The notes beneath the pieces are model-generated. The model saw nothing but the letters and a program-made list of their open reading frames with translations. It was not told where the DNA came from and did not search any database. Made by a program: the position numbers and the translations under genes. From NCBI RefSeq assembly GCF_029457495.1, contig NZ_CP120361.1:1302001-1366000 (forward strand): DNA of 64,000 nucleotides, written 5' to 3'. Shown in pieces: positions 25,375 to 33,424 of this stretch. The stretch is from Chelativorans sp. AA-79 (lineage in GTDB: Bacteria; Pseudomonadota; Alphaproteobacteria; Rhizobiales; Rhizobiaceae). How positions within the stretch are numbered: the first letter of the stretch is position 1; the number at the start of each line of letters is the position of its first letter.

Positions 25375-26159
25375 TTGGTCAGGAAGGTCAGGCCGAGCGT
25401 CCATTCCACCACCGCCATGACGGCGACGGTGACGCCCATCAGCAGAACCGACACGGCGGCGATCGTCGGGTCGAAGAACTGCTCCATATGGGCGAGAAGC
25501 TGGATCGGCAGGGTTGAGATGCCCGGCCCCGTCAGGAAGATCGAGGTCGAGACATCGTTGATGGAGGTGATGAAGGCGAGGATGAAGGCGGCGATCACGC
25601 CCGCCCGCACATTGGGCAGGACCACCGTAAAGAATGCTTTCCAGCGGGGGCAGCCGAGCGACACCGCCGCCTCCTCGATGGAGAAATCGAAGCTGTTCAG
25701 CGAGGCGCCGACGACACGCACGCAGTAAGGCAGGACGAGCAGCGCGTGGCCGATGAGCAGGCTGAGCGATATCGACAGGCCGAGGCCCGTCGCCACGGAC
25801 TTCATGAGCGAGAAGCCGAGCACGATTTCCGGCACGAGGATCGGCAGCACGAAGACATTGGGCAGGAATTTGGGAAGCTCCACCCGGTAGCGCGCCATGG
25901 CATAGGCAGCCGGCACGCCGATCAGCAGCGAAAGCGCCGTGCCGCCGACCGCCAGCACGAAGCTCGTCACCATGGTGCGGCGGAAGGCGGAGATCTCGAA
26001 GATGTTCTCGAACCAGCGCAGCGACAGGCCCTGCGGCGGGAAGGTGAGGAAGCTGGTGTCCGACAGCGCCGTGCCGATGATGATGACCAGCGGACCGATC
26101 AGGAAGAGGAAGGTCAGCGCCGCGAAGGCGATCAGGAGAGGATTGACGCGCTGGTTCAT
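25371..26159 (-). CDS. PotC-like ABC importer permease
   Basis: 262 residues with six hydrophobic spans and a clear EAA loop (IEEAAVSLGCPRWKAFF..VLPN, about 165-185). The first span is LLIAFAALTFLFLIGPLVIII. It shares one base with the previous gene's stop (TGATG at 26161-26157) and overlaps the ATPase start, so all membrane genes are coupled. Confidence 0.92.
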   Translation of the reverse strand: MNQRVNPLLIAFAALTFLFLIGPLVIIIGTALSDTSFLTFPPQGLSLRWFENIFEISAFRRTMVTSFVLAVGGTALSLLIGVPAAYAMARYRVELPKFLPNVFVLPILVPEIVLGFSLMKSVATGLGLSISLSLLIGHALLVLPYCVRVVGASLNSFDFSIEEAAVSLGCPRWKAFFTVVLPNVRAGVIAAFILAFITSINDVSTSIFLTGPGISTLPIQLLAHMEQFFDPTIAAVSVLLMGVTVAVMAVVEWTLGLTFLTK

Positions 26160-26986
26160 CAGCCGGCCACCGGGTTCAGCCTGCGCGCGAGGCGGGACAT
26201 GAGGAGCACCGTTGCAAGCGTCACCGCCGTCATCACGGCAGCGATGGTGGAGGCGCCGACCCAGTCGAAGGTCACCATGGCGCGCTGGTAGAGGAAGGTG
26301 CCCATCATCATCTGCCGCTCCCCGCCCAGGAGCTGCGGCGTGGCGTAGGAGGTGAAGGAGCCGGTGAAGACGAGCACCGACCCGACGATCAGGCCCGGCA
26401 CCGCCATGGGCACGATCACCTGCCGGAAGGTCGCTGCCGGCGTGGCGCCGAGCGAGGTGGCGGCGTCCGTCAGATCACGCGGGATGCCTTCCAGCACGCC
26501 GACAAGCGTCAGGATCATCAGCGGCACGAAGAGATAGACCATGGCGACGATCACCGCGCCCTCGGTATAGAGCATCGACAGCGGCTCGCCGATCAGTCCG
26601 AGGCCGAGCAGGGCCTTGTTGAGGATGCCGTTCTTGCCGAGGATCACCAGCCAGGCGAAGCTGCGCACCACCACCGAGGTGAGCAGCGGGAAGACCGCGG
26701 CGATAATGAGGATGCTCTTGATGCGTCCCGGCGCGCGCGCCACCACCCAGGCGGTGGCGAAGCCGACGGCGACCGAGATCGCCGTCGTGATCAGCGCCAC
26801 CTCCATCGTGCGCCAGAGCACCGTGCGGCGGAAGCGAGAGGTGAAGAACTCGATGTAGGGTGCGAGCGGGCCGGCCGCCTCGCCGAAGGTCGTGGCGAAG
26901 GTCGACAGCACCGGCAAGCCCAGGCAAAGCGCGACGAAGAGCGTCGCGGGGATGGCCAGGACCCAGGCGAGCATTCGTGGGGTCAT
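26159..26986 (-). CDS. PotB-like ABC importer permease
   Basis: 275 residues with six spans and an EAA loop (LTDAATSLGATPAATFRQVIVP). It is the first permease of the importer and is coupled to the second by a one-base overlap. It is separated from the binding-protein gene by 107 bases that hold a perfect 23-bp palindrome (27037-27086). Confidence 0.92.
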   Translation of the reverse strand: MTPRMLAWVLAIPATLFVALCLGLPVLSTFATTFGEAAGPLAPYIEFFTSRFRRTVLWRTMEVALITTAISVAVGFATAWVVARAPGRIKSILIIAAVFPLLTSVVVRSFAWLVILGKNGILNKALLGLGLIGEPLSMLYTEGAVIVAMVYLFVPLMILTLVGVLEGIPRDLTDAATSLGATPAATFRQVIVPMAVPGLIVGSVLVFTGSFTSYATPQLLGGERQMMMGTFLYQRAMVTFDWVGASTIAAVMTAVTLATVLLMSRLARRLNPVAG

Positions 26987-27036
26987 GCGGTTTTTTTGCC
27001 TAATGCCGTTCTTGGAAGTCGCCGAGCGAAGATGAC

Positions 27037-27086
27037 TCGTCCCTCACCCCCCTCTGGCCGGCAGGCCAGAGGGGGGTGAGGGACGA
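27037..27086. repeat. Perfect 23-bp inverted repeat between binding protein and permease
   Basis: Left arm 27037-27059, loop GGCA and right arm 27064-27086 match at all 23 positions, with TCGTCCCTCACC at the outer end. The very GC-rich stem has no T-run on the operon strand. It is probably a mobile or REP-like palindrome serving as an mRNA-stabilising or partial-termination structure downstream of the binding-protein gene. Confidence 0.8.
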
Positions 27087-27093
27087 AGGGCAA

Positions 27094-28110
27094 TCACATC
27101 CCGAAGATCTCGTTCCAGCGGTCGATCCATTCGGTCTTGGCCGCGTTCATCTTCTCGTAGTCCATGCGGTTCAACGAGGAAATCACCTCCTCGCCATAGG
27201 TCCACAGCGCGGCCTGCTCGGGCGTGAGTTCCACCTCGGTGTTCACCGGGGCATCCACGCCCTGTTCCGCCTCCACCTGTTGCACCTCCGTGGACAGCAG
27301 GAAGTTGATGAACTGGTGCGCGAGGTCGACGTTCTCGGCCCCGGTCGGGATGTTGACCGTGTTGAGCGTGGCGATGTCGCCGTCCTCGAGCGCGGCCCAG
27401 TTCATGGTGGGCACGGCTTCCGTGAGGGAGGCCAGCGTGAAGTCCTGCGCGACGGCGACGGTCACCTCGCCCGTCGAGACCAGGTTCACCATCTCCGAGC
27501 CGGTGTTGTAGTTCTTCACCGTGTTCGGCTTCAGTTCCTCGATCGCGGCGAAGGCGGCGTCGGGATCCTCGTAGGCATCCACGCCGGCATGCTTGCCGGC
27601 CTGGACGACAACCATCGGGCCGGCGGTGGTCGTGATGCCGGGCAGCGTGATCTGGCTCTCCAGGTCCTCGCGCCACAGATCGTCCCAGGAGGTGAGCGGC
27701 TCCACCTTGGCGCTGTCATAGACGATACCGACGCGGCCGATCGTGTAGGCCGGGCCGTAGTCGCCCTGCGGCGCCTGGGCGAGGTCGTAGAGCTTCTCGA
27801 TGTTCGGGATCTTCGAGCGGTCCACTTTCTGGAACACGCCGTCCTCGATGCCGATCTGCGAATAGCTGTCGGTCAGGAAGATGACGTCCACGCCCCTGCC
27901 GCCGCGTGCCTTGAGCTTGTTCAGCCGGTCGGCGTTGTTGCCGGTCTCGAAGACGATCTCGCAGCCGCAGATCTGTTTGAAGGGCTGGATGATGTTGGCA
28001 TCCAGCTTCTCGCCGTTATAGCCCCACCAGGAGATGGTGAAGGTCTGAGCGGATGCGGTGCCGGCGGAAAGAACGAGCGCGAAGGCGCCGAGAACGAGAG
28101 ACTTTTTCAT
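27094..28110 (-). CDS. PotD-like ABC importer, periplasmic binding protein
   Basis: 338 residues with a classic signal peptide (MKKSLVLGAFALVLSAGTASA) and mature start QTFTISWWG. The stretches VDVIFLTDSYSQIGI, LTSWDDLW and AYTIGRVGIVYD fit the spermidine/putrescine-type (family 1/6) binders. I chose ATG 28110 because the longer frame puts 22 unlikely residues before the signal peptide. It is the first gene of the seven-gene nucleoside operon; its promoter should lie in 28111-28434, shared with the divergent polysaccharide operon. Confidence 0.9.
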   Translation of the reverse strand: MKKSLVLGAFALVLSAGTASAQTFTISWWGYNGEKLDANIIQPFKQICGCEIVFETGNNADRLNKLKARGGRGVDVIFLTDSYSQIGIEDGVFQKVDRSKIPNIEKLYDLAQAPQGDYGPAYTIGRVGIVYDSAKVEPLTSWDDLWREDLESQITLPGITTTAGPMVVVQAGKHAGVDAYEDPDAAFAAIEELKPNTVKNYNTGSEMVNLVSTGEVTVAVAQDFTLASLTEAVPTMNWAALEDGDIATLNTVNIPTGAENVDLAHQFINFLLSTEVQQVEAEQGVDAPVNTEVELTPEQAALWTYGEEVISSLNRMDYEKMNAAKTEWIDRWNEIFGM

Positions 28111-28434
28111 GTGCCATCCGTATGGTTGGAGCCGCGAGTCTTCCAAGACCGTATCTCCGCCAAAATCCGTGCACAAGCAAGCGGTGGAATCCGGCTTCCA
28201 ACAGCAGCCTCGGGTCGCAAACTATTGTCTCTGCGCGCAAACTAGGCAAGGCCGGCATTTGCACTTTTTGTGGGCAACCGCTGCCGGTGCGCGGCATTTT
28301 AGCCGATCTCCCACGGGAATTTTTACGCTGTTGCCGGCAAATGCCTGCTGTCGGACTTGCAGCGCGCTGATATATCCAATTGTTAAGATGCGCGGCGTTA
28401 TGCGATAGCGCCGGAGAAGAAGGGGCGTTTCCAA
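28111..28434. other. Divergent control region without a gene
   Basis: These 324 bases separate the nucleoside operon from the polysaccharide operon and are less GC-rich than their surroundings. They hold two CGCAAACTA copies 20 bases apart, a 9-bp inverted repeat GGCATTTGC (28254-28262) / GCAAATGCC (28337-28345), and the palindrome TTGCCGGCAA (28331-28340). AT-rich stretches at 28363-28388 could include a -10 box for the rightward operon. I saw no coding frame or tRNA. Confidence 0.6.
28216..28244. promoter_or_regulatory. Tandem CGCAAACTA sites
   Basis: CGCAAACTA occurs at 28216-28224 and again at 28236-28244. The 20-base spacing is close to two helical turns, placing both copies on the same DNA face. 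This suggests a regulator site for the leftward operon, which starts about 105 bases away. Confidence 0.4.
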
Positions 28435-30375
28435 GTGTGCGGGTTCGGCGGATATATCGGCGCAGGCGTCGCTGAGGCGGAGCCGCTTTTGCGGCGGATG
28501 GCCTCGGCCATCGCCCATCGCGGGCCGGACGAGCGCGGAACCGCCGTGCTCGACGGCGCAGGCCTCTGCCACACGCGCCTTTCCATCGTCGGCCTCGCCG
28601 ACGGCCAGCAGCCCATGGCCCTCGACGGCGGGCGCCTCACGATCGCCTTCAACGGCGAGATCTTCAACTATGTGGAATTGCGCGAGGCGCTGATCGCCCG
28701 CGGCCGCACCTTCCGCACCGCGAGCGACACGGAAGTCATCCTCCATCTTTATGACGAAAAGGGGCCGGACTGCCTCGCCGATATGAACGGCGATTTCGCC
28801 TTCGCCATCTGGGATGCGCCGCGCCGGCGCATGTTCCTCGCGCGCGACCGAATGGGCGTGCGCCCGCTCTTCCATACGACCGTGGGCGACCGGCTCTTCT
28901 TCGCCTCGGAGGTGAAGACGCTCCTGCAGGTGCCGGGCGTGACGGCGGAGATGGACCCCTTCGCCCTCGACGAGATCTTCACGCTCTGGGCCCCGATCGC
29001 ACCGCGCACCGCCTTCAAGAACATCGAGGAACTCGAGCCCGGACACATGATGCTGGCGGAGGACGGGCGGCGGACGATCCGGCCCTACTGGTCGCTCTCC
29101 TTCCCGGAACACGGCGCGCCGAACCGCCATACGGACGAGCGCGCCGCGGCCGAAGAGCTGTGCGCGCTGCTCACCGATGCTACGCGGCTGCGCATGCGCG
29201 CCGACGTGCCGGTCGGCTCCTATCTCTCGGGCGGACTCGACTCCTCGGTCATCTCGGCGCTCGCCGCCGGCATGACGCCGGAGGTGCTGCGCACCTTCTC
29301 CGTCGCCTTCGACAGCGCCGAGCATGACGAGAGCGCGTTCCAGAACGAAATGGCGGCAGCACTTGGCACCATGCACGCCACCGTCAATTGCGGAGAGGGC
29401 GATATCGCCGCCGTCTTCCCGGACGTCGTCCGCTTCACCGAGCGCCCTATCCTGCGCACCGCGCCCGCGCCGCTCTTCAAGCTCTCCGCGCTGGTGCGCG
29501 AAAAGGGGCTCAAGGTCGTGCTCACGGGAGAGGGGGCCGACGAGGTCTTCGCCGGCTACGACATCTTCAAGGAGGCGCGGGTGCGCCGCTTCTGCGCGCG
29601 CCAGCCGGGCTCCCGCATCCGCCCGCATCTCTTCCGCAAGCTCTACCCCTATCTTCCCGGCCTCAAGCAGCAGTCGGCCGAGTATCTCGCCGCCTTCTTC
29701 GGCGCCGGCACGGATTCGCCCGACGACCCGCTCTTCTCGCACAGGCCGCGCATGCGGGCGACGGGTGCGGCCAAGCTCTTCTTCTCCGCCGAGTTGCGCG
29801 AGACATTGGCCGGTTACGATGCGGCGGAGGAGCTCGCCTCGCGCCTGCCGGAAGCCTTCTCCCGCTGGCACCCGCTGCACCAGGCGCAATATCTGGAATC
29901 GCGTTTCCTGCTCCCCGGCTACATCCTGTCGAGCCAGGGTGACCGCATGGCCATGGCGCACGGCATCGAGGGGCGCTTCCCCTTCCTCGACCACCGGCTG
30001 GTGGAGTTTGCCACGACGCTCCCGCCCGGGATGAAGCTGAAGAGCCTTGTCGAGAAGCATATCCTGCGCGAGGCGACCAAGGGTCTCCTGCCGGAATCGA
30101 TCCTGCGCCGCACGAAGCAGCCCTACCGCGCGCCAGACAGCGCATCCTTCCGCGGAGCGGGCGAGAGAGACTATGTCCGCGAGGCGATGAGCGCGGAGAG
30201 GCTCGCCGCCGGCGGGCTCTTCAACCCGGCATCCGTGTCGAAACTCTTCGCCAAAAGCCGTCAGCAGCCGCTTTCCGGCTTCCGCGACAACGCCGCCTTC
30301 GTCGGCATCCTCTCGTCGCAGCTCTGGCTGGAGACCTTCACCGGTTCACGCATTCGCGCCGTTAAGGCCGCATAA
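28435..30375 (+). CDS. Asparagine synthase-like glutamine amidotransferase
   Basis: 646 residues. The protein starts (GTG) M-C-G-F-G-G, giving the N-terminal nucleophile Cys2 of a class II glutaminase domain, with RLSIVGLADGQQPM and FNGEIFNYVELR following. The second half has the PP-loop YLSGGLDSSVISAL near residue 262 and GEGADEVFAGYD, as in AsnB. It uses glutamine nitrogen to amidate an ATP-activated carboxylate. It precedes an acyl carrier protein, an AMP-forming ligase and a NadE-like enzyme in a polysaccharide locus. It is more likely a tailoring amidotransferase, as in exosortase-associated loci, than the main asparagine synthetase. Ribosome site GAAGAAGGGG at 28416-28425. Confidence 0.88.
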   Translation: MCGFGGYIGAGVAEAEPLLRRMASAIAHRGPDERGTAVLDGAGLCHTRLSIVGLADGQQPMALDGGRLTIAFNGEIFNYVELREALIARGRTFRTASDTEVILHLYDEKGPDCLADMNGDFAFAIWDAPRRRMFLARDRMGVRPLFHTTVGDRLFFASEVKTLLQVPGVTAEMDPFALDEIFTLWAPIAPRTAFKNIEELEPGHMMLAEDGRRTIRPYWSLSFPEHGAPNRHTDERAAAEELCALLTDATRLRMRADVPVGSYLSGGLDSSVISALAAGMTPEVLRTFSVAFDSAEHDESAFQNEMAAALGTMHATVNCGEGDIAAVFPDVVRFTERPILRTAPAPLFKLSALVREKGLKVVLTGEGADEVFAGYDIFKEARVRRFCARQPGSRIRPHLFRKLYPYLPGLKQQSAEYLAAFFGAGTDSPDDPLFSHRPRMRATGAAKLFFSAELRETLAGYDAAEELASRLPEAFSRWHPLHQAQYLESRFLLPGYILSSQGDRMAMAHGIEGRFPFLDHRLVEFATTLPPGMKLKSLVEKHILREATKGLLPESILRRTKQPYRAPDSASFRGAGERDYVREAMSAERLAAGGLFNPASVSKLFAKSRQQPLSGFRDNAAFVGILSSQLWLETFTGSRIRAVKAA

Positions 30376-30387
30376 TTGGAGATTGGA

Positions 30388-30657
30388 ATGGCAGACAACA
30401 TCAAGGATCAGGTCCGCGCCTTCATCGTCGAGAATTTTCTCTTCGGCGACACCTCCGCCCAGATCGACGACGACGCCTCGCTGATCGAGAACGACGTCAT
30501 CGATTCCACGGGCGTGCTGGAGCTCGTCGCCTTCATCGAGGAGCGCTTCGGCGTGACGATGGCGGACGCCGAGATCGTCCCGGCGAACCTCGATTCGCTT
30601 GACCGCATCACCGCCTTCGTCAGCGCGAAGACGGGCAAGGAATCGCTCAACGCCTGA
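30388..30657 (+). CDS. Acyl carrier protein
   Basis: 89 residues with the phosphopantetheine attachment motif DVIDSTGVLEL, modified residue Ser40, and a typical acidic four-helix composition. ATG 30388 follows GGAG at 30378-30381. It differs from fatty-acid AcpP, which has DSLDTVEL, so it is probably a dedicated carrier. The ligase gene starts 20 bases later, and together they suggest an acyl or aminoacyl group is activated and held on this carrier. Confidence 0.9.
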   Translation: MADNIKDQVRAFIVENFLFGDTSAQIDDDASLIENDVIDSTGVLELVAFIEERFGVTMADAEIVPANLDSLDRITAFVSAKTGKESLNA

Positions 30658-30677
30658 GCGGAAGGCTGGAGGCCGGC

Positions 30678-32222
30678 ATGCGCGTCGAGGAATTTCTGCG
30701 GGGCAGCGCCTCGCGCAACGGGGAAAAGACCGCCCTCGTAAGCGGGTCCACGCGGCTCACCTATGCCGAATTCGATGCGCTGACAGACCGCCTTGCGGCC
30801 GCTCTCGCGGCGAACGGCGTGCGCCGCAACGACCGCGTTCTCGTCTTCATGGACAATTCGTGGGAGGCGGCTGTCTCCATCTTCGCCGTTCTCAAGGCCG
30901 GTGCCACATTCAGCCCCATCAACGCCTCCACCAAGGCCGAGAAACTTGCCTACATCATCAGCAATTGCGAAGCCGCCGCGATCCTCACGCAGGCCAAGCT
31001 GATGCCGGTCGCGGCCGAGGCGCGCGCACTCCACGGCAAGCCTCTTCTGCTGATCTCCACAGAAGGCCGGGGCGGTACCGTACCGGATGGTACGGTACCT
31101 TTCACGCAGTGCCTGAAGGCCGACCCCGCGCCGGTTACCCATCGCGGCATCGATCTCGATCTCGCCATGCTCATCTACACCTCCGGCTCCACCGGCCGGC
31201 CCAAGGGCGTGATGATGACGCATCGCAACATCGAAGCGGCCGCCACCTCCATCACCACCTATCTGCGCAACACGCCTGACGACATCATCCTCAACGTGCT
31301 GCCGCTCGCCTTCGACTACGGGCTCTATCAGCTCCTGATGTCGGTCAAGATGGGCGCCACGCTGGTGCTGGAAAAATCCTTCGCCTTCCCGCACGCCATC
31401 TTCGAGCTCATCCGCAAGGAGAAGGTGACCGGCTTCCCCATGGTACCCACCATGGCGGCGATGATCCTGCAGATGCGCGATCTGGAGCCGGGCTTCCTGC
31501 CCAGCCTGCGCTACATCAGCAACACCGCCGCAGCACTTCCGCCCTCGCATATCGCGCGGCTGCGCGCGCTCTGCCCCGGCATCGAGCTCTATTCCATGTA
31601 CGGGCTCACCGAGTGCAAGCGCTGCACCTACCTGCCGCCGGAAGAGCTCGACCGCCGGCCGGATTCGGTCGGCATCGCCATCCCCAACACGGAAGCTTTC
31701 GTGGTGGACGATGACGGCCGGCCGGTCCCGCCCGGCGAAGTGGGCGAACTCGTCATCCGCGGCCCGCATGTCATGCAGGGCTACTGGCGCAACGACGAGG
31801 CGACGGCCAGGATGCTGCGCCCCGGCCTCAATCCGTGGGAGAAGGTGCTCTACACGGGCGATCTCTTCCGCATGGATGCGGAAGGCTTCCTCTATTTCGT
31901 CGGCCGCAAGGACGACATCATCAAGACGCGCGGCGAGAAGGTCGCGCCCAAGGAGGTGGAGGCGGTGCTCCACACCCATCCGTCGATTGCCGAGGCCGTG
32001 GTGGCGGGCGTCACCGATCCGGTGCTCGGCCAGGCCATCGCCGCCATGGTCGTCTCCAGGGATTCCGCGCTCACCGAGCGCGAGGTCATCCGCCACTGCT
32101 CGCAGCAGCTGGAGGATTTCATGGTGCCCAAGATCGTGAAATTCGTCGCCGAACTGCCGAAGACCGACACGGGCAAGGTGAGCCGCAGGCTCGCCGCCGA
32201 AACGATAGAGCCAGCCGAATGA
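30678..32222 (+). CDS. AMP-forming acyl-CoA/acyl-ACP ligase
   Basis: 514 residues of the adenylate-forming (ANL) family. Core motifs are LIYTSGSTGRPKGVMMTH (about 164-181), MYGLTECKR, YTGDLFRMD, and the C-terminal catalytic Lys in TDTGKVSRR. It resembles ligases in exosortase-type polysaccharide loci and is thought to load a carboxylic acid onto the adjacent carrier protein. A short segment around residues 132-142 (GGTVPDGTV) is encoded by an 11-bp perfect inverted repeat and may be an insertion. The stop overlaps the NadE-like start (ATGA). Confidence 0.88.
   Translation: MRVEEFLRGSASRNGEKTALVSGSTRLTYAEFDALTDRLAAALAANGVRRNDRVLVFMDNSWEAAVSIFAVLKAGATFSPINASTKAEKLAYIISNCEAAAILTQAKLMPVAAEARALHGKPLLLISTEGRGGTVPDGTVPFTQCLKADPAPVTHRGIDLDLAMLIYTSGSTGRPKGVMMTHRNIEAAATSITTYLRNTPDDIILNVLPLAFDYGLYQLLMSVKMGATLVLEKSFAFPHAIFELIRKEKVTGFPMVPTMAAMILQMRDLEPGFLPSLRYISNTAAALPPSHIARLRALCPGIELYSMYGLTECKRCTYLPPEELDRRPDSVGIAIPNTEAFVVDDDGRPVPPGEVGELVIRGPHVMQGYWRNDEATARMLRPGLNPWEKVLYTGDLFRMDAEGFLYFVGRKDDIIKTRGEKVAPKEVEAVLHTHPSIAEAVVAGVTDPVLGQAIAAMVVSRDSALTEREVIRHCSQQLEDFMVPKIVKFVAELPKTDTGKVSRRLAAETIEPAE
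31074..31099. repeat. In-frame GGTACCGTACC palindrome in the ligase gene
   Basis: GGTACCGTACC (31074-31084), loop GGAT and GGTACGGTACC (31089-31099) are perfect 11-bp arms. The element is 26 bases, sits inside the ligase frame and encodes part of GGTVPDGTV. Smaller relatives lie at 21273 and 52965. Confidence 0.55.
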
Positions 32223-33211
32223 ACTCCACCGCGTCCTTCTCCGCCGCCACCCTCACCATCGATCCCGCCGCCGAGGCGGAACGGATCGTGGCCGCCCTGC
32301 GCGAGCAGCTCCGCTCGCTGCGCAAGCGCGGGCTGGTGCTGGGCGTTTCCGGCGGCATCGACTCCAGCGTCTCCACCGCGCTCGCGGTGCGGGCGGTGGG
32401 CGCGAAGAATGTCTGCTGTCTCTTCATGCCCGAGAGTGATTCCGACCCCGAGAGCCTCGAGCTCGGCCGGCTCGTCACCGAGACTTTCGGCATCGAAGGC
32501 ATCGTGGAGGATATCGGCCCGAGCCTGAAGGCCATGGGCTGCTACGAGCGGCGCGACGGCTTCATCCGCAAGCTCGTGCCGGATTACGGTCCCGGCTGGG
32601 CGTCCAAGATCGTCATCTCCAACGCGCTCGAAGGTGCGGCCTACAACATCTCCTGGCTCGTGGTGCAGGACCCGGAAGGGAACCAGAGCAGGCACCGTAT
32701 GAGGCCGGAGGTCTATCTCGGCATCGTCGCCGCAACCAACATGAAGCAGCGCACCCGCAAGCAGATCGAGTACTACCACGCCGACCGGCTGAACTTCGCT
32801 GTGATCGGCACGCCGAACCGGCTGGAATACGACCAGGGCTTCTTCGTCAAGAACGGCGACGGCGCGGCCGACGTGAAACCCATCGCGCATCTCTACAAGT
32901 CACAGGTCTACCAGCTCGCCGAACATCTCGGCGTGCCCGAGGAGATCCGCCGCCGCCCGCCGACGACCGACACCTATTCGCTGGCGCAGACGCAGGAGGA
33001 GTTCTACTTCTCGCTGCCCTACGACCGGATGGACCTCTGCCTCTACGGGCTGAACCACGGCCTTCCGGCCGGCGCTGTTGCCGCCGCCGCCTCACTTACC
33101 GAGGAGCAGTTGCAGAGCGTGTGGGCCGACATCGCCGCCAAGCGCAAGGCGACACGCTACCTCCACCTCCCCCCGCTCCTCGTCGAGAAGGTGGAGGAGG
33201 TCGGGGGTTAG
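32219..33211 (+). CDS. NAD-synthase-like enzyme (ammonia-type, cassette paralogue)
   Basis: 330 residues of the NadE/PP-loop ATP pyrophosphatase family. The PP-loop SGGIDSS is at 44-50; VIGTPNRLEYDQGFFVKNGDG and LYKSQVYQLAEHLGVPEEI correspond to the NadE substrate region, but canonical GTGNKSE is GTPNRLE here and the usual KPPSADL is changed to RRPPTTDTY. No N-terminal glutaminase domain is present. House-keeping NadE in Hyphomicrobiales is normally the long two-domain form, so this looks like an accessory paralogue. It is coupled by ATGA to the ligase, suggesting amidation or adenylation of a pathway intermediate rather than NAD synthesis. That reassignment is inferred. Confidence 0.82.
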   Translation: MNSTASFSAATLTIDPAAEAERIVAALREQLRSLRKRGLVLGVSGGIDSSVSTALAVRAVGAKNVCCLFMPESDSDPESLELGRLVTETFGIEGIVEDIGPSLKAMGCYERRDGFIRKLVPDYGPGWASKIVISNALEGAAYNISWLVVQDPEGNQSRHRMRPEVYLGIVAATNMKQRTRKQIEYYHADRLNFAVIGTPNRLEYDQGFFVKNGDGAADVKPIAHLYKSQVYQLAEHLGVPEEIRRRPPTTDTYSLAQTQEEFYFSLPYDRMDLCLYGLNHGLPAGAVAAAASLTEEQLQSVWADIAAKRKATRYLHLPPLLVEKVEEVGG

Positions 33212-33424
33212 AGAACCTCTCCCGCATCGCAGGCATTGAGGATGAGGAGCACCGGCACTCAGCCTGCATCCCGCTCAAAACGGGGATGGAATCCGCCCCT
33301 CCGGAATTTTTCTCGCCCGCCAACCCTCTGTTCCCACTCGCTATTCTCTGTTTCGCCACTCGCTCGTTGCACTGTTTTTCTCCCCACTTCCTCCAGCCGG
33401 TTTATTCTTGCTCCATCGCTCTCG
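33212..33424. other. Non-coding stretch after the amidotransferase cassette
   Basis: The 749 bases from 33212 to 33960 hold no convincing gene. This first part has pyrimidine-rich tracts at 33300-33410 and no clear promoter boxes, but a promoter for the RNA candidate to the right would have to lie here. Base composition drifts away from the flanking genes. Confidence 0.4.

Noticed and set aside
28222..30060. 612-codon open frame antisense to the amidotransferase
   Set aside because: Translation is low-information and Glu/Arg/His-rich; the sense frame has Cys nucleophile and PP-loop.
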